Origin: Hypomesus transpacificus
Lineage: Eukaryota > Chordata > Actinopteri > Osmeriformes > Osmeridae
Direction: 5' to 3'
Length of the DNA stretch: 64,000 nt
Assembly (NCBI RefSeq): GCF_021917145.1
Contig: NW_025813703.1
Location: 62,001-126,000, forward strand
Positions 55,801 through 64,000 of the stretch are shown here, one piece after another. Each line of letters begins with the position of its first letter. Position 1 is the stretch's first letter. The notes beneath the pieces were generated by a model. The model searched no databases. It had not been told where the DNA came from and worked only from the letters and a program-made list of their open reading frames with translations. The position numbers and the translations under genes are program-made.

Positions 55801-57416
55801 ACCGAGAACTTGATAGCCTCACCTCAATATCCCTCTGTGTCCTCCCCTCTTCTCCTCCTGGCTCACCTCAATATCCCTCTCTGTCCTCCCCTCTTCTCCT
55901 CCTGGCTCACCTCAATGTCCCTCGCCCAGTTCTACCCTCCTGCCTCTCTATATCATATCCCTCTGTCCACTTGCAGACCTGCCTGCCTGTCTGTCTGTTG
56001 TTCCGTCTAACAATCTCTCTCTGCTTGCCTGCCTGCCTACTGGCAGGAAAGGAAGTATGTATGTATGTATGTATGTATGTATGTATGTATGTATGTATGT
56101 ATGTATGTATGTATGTATGTATGTATGTATGTATGTATGTACGCATACATGTATGTATATATATGTATGTATATTTGTCTCGCTGTTTGTCTCCACCTGC
56201 CTGCTAGCCTGTCTGCCTGTCTGTCTGTCTGTCTGTCTGTCTGTCTGCCTTGAGCTGGTGTCTGTGGTAAGAGCTCCTGCCGTAACCCCAACCCTTCACC
56301 TGACTGTAGCCCTGCAGGTCTGCTGTTCCAGCTGTGAGCTTATGACCTGGATGAAAGAGCGCATACATGCATATTTTGGATTCCACTCAACCATTAGTTC
56401 AATCATTTGTTATTGGTTTCTAAGATGTCAAATGTTGAATAAGTGAACATATGTTATATGAGTAACATGAATTGACTTTCAAAGCACAACATTTTATATT
56501 CTATTCTATTAATGTATGGCTTTATTGATTCATTAATTAGGTAATTATTCATATGCACTATTGGGTGTGACACTGTTATAGATGGTGATTAGTGCCCAAT
56601 GTGTTGTGTTCTGTCCTAATGCTGTGGAGTAGATGTGGTGCAAAATAATGTGTTTATTATTTTTCCATTGCACAAAACGTTTTACAAATAACCCATATGT
56701 GTCCTAAAGCATGTTCACATGTTTACACGCACACCCACACATACACACACACACGCGCACACACAAGCCTGTTATCCCCAAAAAGGGTCAGTTGAAGTTA
56801 ATCTGACAACTCAAATCTTTATTGTGTTTTAAAGCGTACATTGAAAATAAAGTGTTTTAGCATTATGTTCATGCAATTGTTATTTCACCTTTGATCCACC
56901 AAATGCAATCTTTATTTTTTCTATAAATTTCTGTTTGTAAGTCCAAGACAGGCAGGAGAATTGTCATAGCCTAGAATGTAATGTATGTACATCTTATTAT
57001 GTTTATCATAACTTAACCAATGATGATCTGAGAGTCAGTGGAGTTATAGTCAGGGTAGCAGCTGTTAAAAGGACAAAGCTAAGAACAGAAAAAGTACTAT
57101 GTCACACAACAGCAAAAGAGACAGTTGAAACCAAAAACCTTCAAGACTTTTGCAAAGCTAACAGTATGTGATGATCAACGCAAAGCTGACAAGCAGGACA
57201 TCAGAACACGGCTGACGAGATGAGCAATATGGATAACCGACATATTCTACATCGTCAAACATTAAACTAGCCTTGAGAAACAAGTGGGTAGAAATTAATT
57301 TACATCAAATAGAGGAAATAATTTAATCTGAGCCCCACAGCCCTAGACAGACACCCTCAACCTTCAAGGAAATGCAGGGTTAGGAAACATGACATGTGAC
57401 ATTTTGATGCGATTTG
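52870..57416. other. Intergenic region between the two minus-strand genes
   Basis: No exon chain recognised. It holds AGAGCAACC-type repeats (53200-53380), a CAGGCAGACAGA-rich stretch (53580-53890), poly-C (54761-54776), G-rich blocks (55260-55490), TATG and CTGT microsatellites, and AT-rich DNA from 56400 on. Its right part is the 3' UTR of the acidic gene: AATAAA on the minus strand at 56818-56823 lies about 600 bases past that stop. Short ORFs around 54487-55551 lack splice or codon support. Confidence 0.6.
56054..56250 (+). repeat. (GTAT)n and (CTGT)n microsatellites
   Basis: About 21 GTAT units (56054-56140) pass into ATGTATATATATGTATG. A (CTGT)n run (56214-56248) follows after a CTGCCTG-rich link. 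Confidence 0.95.
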
Positions 57417-60400
57417 TTACTTTGGCTGCGGGACAGGGTCTTCCTCGATGGGCATCACCGTGATGGCTCTGGAGAGGAGATCAAAAACAGCGGGATCGCA
57501 CAAACGCTCAATTCACAGGTGTAAAACACAAGCTGAAGGTGTAAGGCACTACGTGGCTACAGGACTATGGGTGTAGCTACAGGACTATGAGTGCAGCTAC
57601 AGGACTATGGGTGTAGCTACAGGACTATGGGTGCAGCTACAGGACTATGGGTGCAGCTATAGGACTATGGGTGCAGCTACAGGACTATGGGTGTAGCTAC
57701 AGGACTATGGGTGTAACTACAGGACTATGGGTGCAGCTACAGGACTATGGGTGTAGCTACAGGACTATGGGTGCAGCTACAGGACTATGGGTGTAGCTAC
57801 AGGACTATGGGTGTAGCTACAGGACTTTGGGTGTAGCTACAAGACTATGGGTGTAGCTACAGGACTATGGGTGTAGCTAGGTGCATCAATGTAGACACAT
57901 GATTACAGCAGTAGCTACAGGAGTATCAATGTAGATACAGGTGTATCAATGTCAAGACAGGAATATAGCAGTAGATAGTATAACAGGCATATGGGTGCAG
58001 ATACTTGGATGAACCGTGGAAAGATGGACCTGCAGGTGTGTGGATGGAATAATTACCTATTGAAAACTGATATCCCAGTGGATTCCTTCCATAGCGCTAA
58101 GACTGGGTCAACATGGCAGCATCAGAGCCTGGAAGTAGACAGGTGATCAGTGAGGAGGTTAATGTAGCATCCCTGAAGAAGGAGGCTGATTGGTCTTCCA
58201 GGCTGGCAGTGTGGTGTAGTGATCTTTACCCTGCTTTGCGCCCTGAACCATATCATCTGAATGGTCCAGTTGGTCCAGTTGGTCCAGCTGGTCAAGTGGG
58301 TCCAGTGGATCAGGTGTGACTGAGAGCTCTGTAATATGGGTTCACATTGTGCCAAAACATGATGCTGAACTGTAGCCAACAACATTTTCTTATGTTGTAA
58401 CAAAGGAAGTGCCAGGGTTAGGATACCTACTCACCATCAGATAACATGTCCAGCTCCTCCTGCTCATCTGACTGAACCAACTCTGTTCAGAGAAACACAT
58501 TAGAGTACCCAAACACCACAACCAGAACCAACCCAACTGGGACTACTACAACCACAACCATACAAACCCCAACCCAACTAAAACCCAATAAGAACCAACC
58601 CAACTAACCTAGAACCCAACTAAAGTTCAACCCCACTAGAACCAAATTCATGTGGAACCCAAATAGAACCCAACCCATCTTGAACTAACTCATCTACAAC
58701 CAAACTAGAACCTAATACATAAATACATAGATGCGCAGCATACTCATCATTTATTTTAACATATTTTTTCTTGTAACAGTTGTTGACAGGCACCTTTAAT
58801 ATCTGTCTGAACGGCTACTATAGATGATCTTGATTACCTTGGATTGTTATGGTGTTGTTTGTTTGATATGCTTTTAATGTGTGTTGGCTGTGTGTCTGCA
58901 GTCTACATGATCTGAGCTGTACCCCAAATGGCTTCTTGGAAGGCATTCAAGTTTGATAACAATTCCAACTAGGACCCAACACATTATAACCCAACCCTAG
59001 TAGAACCCAACCCAACCTAACTAGAACCCAACTAGAACCCAACCCAACTGTAACACCCAACTAAGATGAACCCAGCTAGATCCCAACCAGAATCCAATCC
59101 AACTAGAATCCAACACCCATACACACACCTACACATAGATCCAACTAATCTAGAACCCAACTAGAACCAAAACCCATCATGGACCAACCCAACCAGTACC
59201 AACCCAACTGGGAGCAACATCCTCATCATTCTGAATGTGTTCATATCATTCCTGACACTCACCATCAGACACCATGTCTGTGTCATCCAGATCGTCTGAC
59301 TTCACCGTCTCTGTTCAGGGAAACACACACCTCGTAAGAGTACCACCCCCATCAGAACCTCGTTAGGTCTTTGTTTTGTATCCTGGAATTTACCGTCTGA
59401 ATCTGGAGCAGTCTCCTCAAGGTGGTCATCTTCATCTGTTAAGATAAACAGAGTTGAGACTGTAGCATTCACACTACAAGATCCTCACTAGTCGCCACTA
59501 TGTCACCACTATCTCACCACTATGTCACCACTATCTCACCACTATGTCACCACTATGTCACCATTTGTCATCGCTAAGCAGCAGTCAGTCATCCCCTGTT
59601 AACTCATTAATGTCCATTAATTTATGAGTTAATCAATCCATTTATTGGGATTGTAAATTAGACAGGATTACGCAGATAATTTGGACTGGTATTTTTGTAA
59701 AAGACAATGGTAAAGTATTCACAACTGTGTGACGATAGAATAGTTGTCCAAATAACTTAAACATGATTCGCATGTGAGGGAAGTGCTAAGTGGTCTGACT
59801 GGAATACAAACACTCAGTTTGGTTAGCACACCCAGTGAGTTCTTACGCTAATCCTGACCCACCTGCGTTTGAGTCTGCGTCCTCTGCTGGCTCCAGGTCT
59901 GCTTCAAGTTCAGGGTCTGAGGGAACAAGATAACGTCACATCTGGCCAGACAGTAGGACAGGACTGGGCGGAGAATAAGTATCACTCATGGGCGTATCTA
60001 GCCCTATTTTGGGGGGGCTGGAGCCCCCCAAAAGGTTCATTAGCCCCCCCAAAAAATTATGATATAAAAATATATATATATTTCTTCATATTTTAAAACT
60101 AAATATGTTTATCTCTCTTCCTAAAACCCACCGGAGGACACAATTTAAAAGGACATTTTCACAAAAAAACTCCCAGACCCCCCTTAGTTTTGCTGGGTCA
60201 CAGGAAGAATTATGGGTTTTATCTAGGGGCTTACCCCCTCCAAAAGTGGGAACCTAGATTCGCCCCTGATATCACTGCTTTATCATTCACCTCCAATGGT
60301 CTGGAGAGGTAGTCCGCTAGATTGGCTCCCAATGGCCAATAACCCCTTTGTGGTTGATTAGATAGTTTGATACTGATTTACATTTATGAGGCCAGACCTA

Positions 60401-62708
60401 CCAGATGCCAAACTGTCTTCCTTCTCGTTGGCGTCGTCAGTGTCCGTCTCTGTCAGGAAGCAATGAACAGTTATGTACTGTACAAGACGTCTTACTGGAG
60501 AAACGCTATCATCTATGGTGTAGCTATGAATTTTCATTATACAAGGTCATGTGTGGCCATGGCTATGTTACAGAAAAGTCGTACCTTCAGACAGCTTGTC
60601 TACACTGGTATCCTCTGATTGTGAATTGCTGTCCTGGTCTTGGTCTGGGACATCTTGGTCTTGACTGTCATTGCTGTCCTGGTCCTGGTCTGGGACATCA
60701 CTCTCCTGACTGTCATTGCTGTCCTGGTCCTGGTTCTGGTCTGGGACATCACTCTCTGGACTTTCATTGCTGTCCTGGTCCTGGTTCTGGTCTGGGACAT
60801 CACTCTCTGGACTTTCATTGCTGTCCTGGTCCTGGTTCTGGTCTGGGACATCAGTCTCCTGACTGTCATTACTGTCCTGGTCCTGGTTCTGGTCTGGGAC
60901 ATCACTCTCCTGACTGTCATTGCTTTCCTGGTCCTGGTTCTGGTCTGGGACATCACTCTCCTGACTGTCATTGCTGTCCTGGTCCTGGTCTGGGACATCA
61001 CTCTCCTGACTGTCATTGCTGTCCTGGTCCTGTTTCTGGTCTGGGACATCACTCTCCTGACTGTCATTGCTGTCTTGGTCCTGGTTCTGGTCTGGGACAT
61101 CACTCTCCTGACTGTCATTGTTGTCCTGGTCCTGTTTCTGGTCTGGGACATCACTCTCCTGACTGTCATTGTTGTCCTGGTCCTGTTTCTGGTCTGGGAC
61201 ATCACTCTCCTGACTGTCATTGCTGTCCTGGTCCTGGTTCTGGTCTGGGACATCACTCTCTTCACTAGAATCACTCTGAGCTTCAACAGCAACTTCGCTC
61301 TCATCCATGCTGTCATCCTTGCTGTCCTCCTTGCTGTCATCCATGCTGACATCCTTGCTGTCATCCTTGCTGTCATCCATGCTGTCATCCTTGCTGTCAT
61401 CCTTGCTGTCCTCCTTGCTCTCGGAGGAGTCTGCCGAGGACACATTCTTGTCTCCTTGTTTACTTGGCTCCACCTCTGGGACTTGGGCGACCACGGGACC
61501 ACCCTCCTCTAGGCTCTCCGCAGACTCGGCCTGTTGCCCTTCATCTCCCCCTGCCTCCACCTGCTCCCTCACCTCATCCTTAACACTATCTCTATCCGCT
61601 GTGTCATCCTGCTCAGCCGCATCTTGGTTTTCATCGCTGTCTTTGCTCCCCTCGTCCGTCTCCGCTTCCTGTTCCGGGCTGTCTGCTTCGCTCTCACTGT
61701 CATCCTCAGAGTCCTGCTGGCTGTCACTCGCCACCGCGGCTTCCAGGGCCTTGTCACTGTCTGTGTCTTGATCTGCCTCAATTTCCTGGTCACTGTCGCT
61801 GTTATCTGTCTCCATGTCTGCAGGTAGAAATATAACTTAAAGGAAGCTGTGATGTAGTGGAGATGTTGCATTCCAGACCACTATCAGACTGACTGCCCCT
61901 CTTACTGTCCCTTTGCTCTCCCTGGTAATGACCTGGTTACAGCCCATGTAACCGTCCCTACTACTGTTGATGTCCCTGTTACTGACCGTGTTTCCGTCCG
62001 TGTTACCAACCCTGTTATTGTCCCGGTTACTTTCCCTCTCACTGATTCATCCCAGTTAGTTAAAGGTCTATCCCCAGTTACAGTCATTCTAACAGTGCCT
62101 AGGCCACAGTAGTTGTGGATCTATTTAACATATTAATGTGCTTATTTTGGCGTCAACAACCATGGTATAGTTCTTGTGAGGGCTTGCGGGTGTTTGTGTT
62201 GGAATGGGTCATGTGTGTGTATGTATTGTGTGTGCGTGTTCGTGCTTGTCTGTGCTTGTCTTATTGTGTGTGTGTGTGTGTCTGTCACAATCACTATCCA
62301 TCGTTACCTGCATCATCTGGGTCCATCTCTAAGTCCTTGTCGCTGTCTGCATCTGACACCACACAGGGGCACACAACATACTGTTACAAGAGTGACATGA
62401 CAGTGACCAGATTCTGATAGTGCTTATGTAAAAGGGGATCATTGACCTTTCCCTTGTGAATCAGCGTCCTCCTCAACCTCTGACTCTGAAACACAAAAGC
62501 AACATCGCAACATCATGTTAGTGATGTCAGAATCTTGACAGAGTGATGTCAGGATGTGTCGTGTCAGCTCCTTGACGCGATGTAACTGTTTACATTCGGA
62601 TATTAGTGGTGTGTATATAACGGTGGTGTGTGTAACTACCCTCAGACGAATCATCCGAGTCTGTTTCAGCGGCATCTTCATCTTCAACACTGTCACTGGC
62701 AGCTGGAT
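57417..62708 (-). CDS. Unrecognised highly acidic Asp/Ser/Gln-repeat protein (5' end outside window)
   Basis: No family recognised. Exons (minus, 5' to 3') are 62640-62708, 62447-62485, 62308-62352, 60585-61817, 60402-60449, 59863-59916, 59394-59435, 59263-59310, 58435-58482, 58057-58096 and 57417-57468. They join in frame for about 571 codons to TAA. All introns are phase 1 except the last (phase 2). The junction codon is Asp or Glu at nine of ten junctions with phase 1 entry. The 1,233-nt exon (about 411 codons) encodes METDNSDSDQEIEADQDTDS, then EDSKDDSKDDSMDD runs and a dozen or so 15-17-residue repeats of the type VPDQNQDQDSNDSQESD. The end is less acidic (ALWKESTGISVFNRAITVMP then IEEDPVPQPK). 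Extreme acidity recalls mineral-binding proteins such as starmaker or DSPP; that is inference. SCPP genes have phase 0 introns, which argues against that family. Confidence 0.72.
57555..57880 (-). repeat. 20-bp minisatellite in acidic gene's last intron
   Basis: About 16 copies of AGGACTATGGGTGTAGCTAC (with GTGCAGCTAC variants) start about 90 bases from the last exon. Confidence 0.95.
58540..59215 (+). repeat. Degenerate AACCCAACTAGAACCC repeat
   Basis: Irregular 10-20 bp units of ACTAGAACCCAACCC lie on both sides of a non-repetitive insert (about 58720-58965), between two microexons of the acidic gene. Confidence 0.75.
59987..60268. mobile_element. hAT-type MITE with 8-bp target duplication
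   Basis: A 282-bp non-coding element with terminal inverted repeats: left CATGGGCGTATCTAG, right end (reverse complement) CAGGGGCGAATCTAG, 13 of 15 matching. It is flanked by GTATCACT (59979-59986) and ATATCACT (60269-60276), an 8-bp duplication with one mismatch. An 8-bp duplication and CAGGGGCG-type ends are typical of hAT elements. It lies in an intron of the acidic gene. Confidence 0.85.
60620..61265 (-). repeat. Coding minisatellite (51/45-bp) in acidic gene
   Basis: About 13 in-frame copies. The 51-bp form encodes VPDQNQDQDSNDSQESD, and 45-bp forms lack one Asn-Gln pair. Variants change N to K (GTTTCTGGT) or SNDSQ to SNESP. All length changes are multiples of three, as expected under coding constraint. 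A 12-bp Asp/Ser/Lys repeat (61300-61425, SKDD units) adjoins. Confidence 0.95.
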
Positions 62709-62734
62709 CTGATGGGTGCAACAGAACAAAGTGT

Positions 62735-64000
62735 TAGACAGGTGAGGGTTAGACAGGTGAGGTCAGACAGGTGAGGGTTAAACAGGTGTTAGAATGATCT
62801 ATCTGTCAGAAGGCAGGCCGGAAGGATGCATGACAATGAAAAGGGTTCACTTTGTTTATTGAGCGAGCTCAGATAATGTAATCAGGGAGGTCAGCATGAG
62901 TGGGGCAACTGTCTCCCAGACGTCCTTATATACAGTAGCTGGACATGTTAAAACATAGAATGTACAGAATTGTTTCCTTATATGGTCTAGAATGGTCAGT
63001 ACATTGATACAGTAGAACAGGCAAACAGTTGAAAACATCGTAACTCATGTAAGTCCTGATTATACATGTTTCCTCCTCACTGTCTCCCAAGAGTCTGGGC
63101 ATATTTTCAGTCCAGGTCTATATTCGTTATGTGAGGGGCCTCACTGTATGACCTCTTGACCTTAGGAAGACACAAGCTTCATGTATAAAGAAACTCTGTA
63201 TATCAACAGGTGAGGGTTAGACAGGTGAGGGTTAGACAGATGAGGGTTAGACAAGTGAAGAGACAGGTGAGGGTTAGACAGGTGAGGGTTAGACGGATAG
63301 ACAGGTTAGGGTTAGACAGGTGATGGTTAGACAGGTGAGGGTTAGACAGGTGAGGGGTAGACAGATAGACAGGTGAGGGTTAAACAGATAGACAGGTGAG
63401 GGTTAGACAGATAGATAGGTGAGGGTTAGACAGTTGAGGGTTAGACAGGTGAAGAGACAGGTAAGGGTTGGACAGGATGAGGGTTAGACAGGTGAGGGTT
63501 AGACAGGTGAAGAGACAGATGAGGGTTAGACAGCTGAGGGTTAGACAGGTGAATAGACAGGTAAGGGTTGGACAGGATGAAGGTTAGACAGGCAAGGGTT
63601 AGAAAGGTGAAGAGACAGGTGAGGGTTAAACAGGTGAGGGTTAGACAGGTGAGGCTCAGACAGGTGAAAAGACAGGTGAGGGTTAGACAGATAGACAGGT
63701 GAGGGTTAGACAGGTGAACAGACAGGTGAGGTTGAGACAGGTGAAGGTTAGACAGATAGACAGGTGAGGCTTAGACAGTTGAGGGCTAGACAGGAGAAGA
63801 AACAGGTGAGGGTTGGACAGGTGGGGGTAAGACAGGTGAGGGTTACACAGGTGAAGAGACAGGTGAGGGTTAGACAGGTGAGGGTTAGACAGGTGAAGAG
63901 ACATGTGAGGGTTAGACAGGTGAGGGTTAGACAGGTAAAGAGAGAGGTGAGGGTTAGACAGGTGAGGGCTAGACAGATAGACAGGTGAGGGTTAGACAGA
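62735..64000 (+). repeat. 17-bp minisatellite with GGGTTAGAC cores
   Basis: Two arrays of ACAGGTGAGGGTTAGAC units: about 62735-62790, then 63205 to the window end, with AGGTGAAGAG variants. They are separated by single-copy-looking sequence containing CACTTTGTTTATTGAGCGAG. The larger array runs off the window. On the coding strand the unit reads GTCTAACCCTCACCTGT. Confidence 0.95.

Noticed and set aside
57417-57468. Joining the acidic exon at 58435 directly to the last exon
   Set aside because: That would hit TGA at once in phase 1; the 40-nt exon 58057-58096 between them shifts phase and restores an open frame to TAA.
60405-61512. Long plus-strand ORFs opposite the acidic exon
   Set aside because: Antisense shadows of the coding minisatellite; the minus frame has splice sites and continues into flanking exons.
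62735-64000. Possible CRISPR-like regular repeats
   Set aside because: Units are head to tail with no unique spacers, and the genome is vertebrate; it is a minisatellite.

Overview
The window is nuclear DNA from a ray-finned (teleost) fish. It holds intron-rich vertebrate genes in an arrangement related to human 8q24.3, the short interspersed repeats of teleosts, and an unusually dense load of micro- and minisatellites. No bacterial, organellar or CRISPR signal is present. All exon models were built by hand from splice sites and reading-frame continuity. The totals close in frame for HGH1 (402 aa), the TSSK5-like kinase (471 aa), BOP1 (763 aa), SCX (176 aa) and HSF1 (500 aa).

Layout, left to right. 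RECQL4 5' end (minus, 320-1579, runs off the left edge) is head to head with HGH1 (plus, 2355-5220). HGH1 converges on a TSSK5-like kinase (minus, 5472-8345), and their poly(A) signals lie only 3 bases apart. A 5-kb repeat-rich spacer follows (8346-13588). BOP1 (minus, 13589-29996) carries SCX/scleraxis (plus, 21249-23985) nested inside its third intron. BOP1 is head to head with HSF1 (plus, 30651-37677) across about 650 bp. HSF1 converges on an unrecognised secreted-protein gene (minus, 39461-52294) made of about 35 tiny exons. A repeat-rich spacer (52.4-57.4 kb) leads to the 3' part of a second unrecognised gene (minus, 57417-62708, 5' end outside the window) encoding a very acidic Asp/Ser/Gln repeat protein.

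The first half is a conserved block with housekeeping and stress functions: DNA replication (RECQL4), ribosome assembly (BOP1), eEF2 folding (HGH1) and heat shock (HSF1). It also holds a germline-type kinase and the tendon regulator SCX. The second half is the novel part. It contains two tandem, same-strand genes whose internal introns are almost all phase 1. Exons can therefore be gained or lost without frame loss, and each junction codon begins with G (mostly Gly in gene 1, Asp/Glu in gene 2). One has a clear signal peptide; the other has a 410-residue acidic exon with internal coding minisatellites. A role in an extracellular or mineralising matrix, as for starmaker- or DSPP-like proteins, is an inference only.

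Mobile elements supported by termini or diagnostic boxes are a solo LTR with a 5-bp target duplication (50047-50418), a hAT-type MITE with an 8-bp target duplication (59987-60268), and tRNA-Cys-derived SINE pieces. Many long open frames in the window are only translations of minisatellites and are not annotated as genes.
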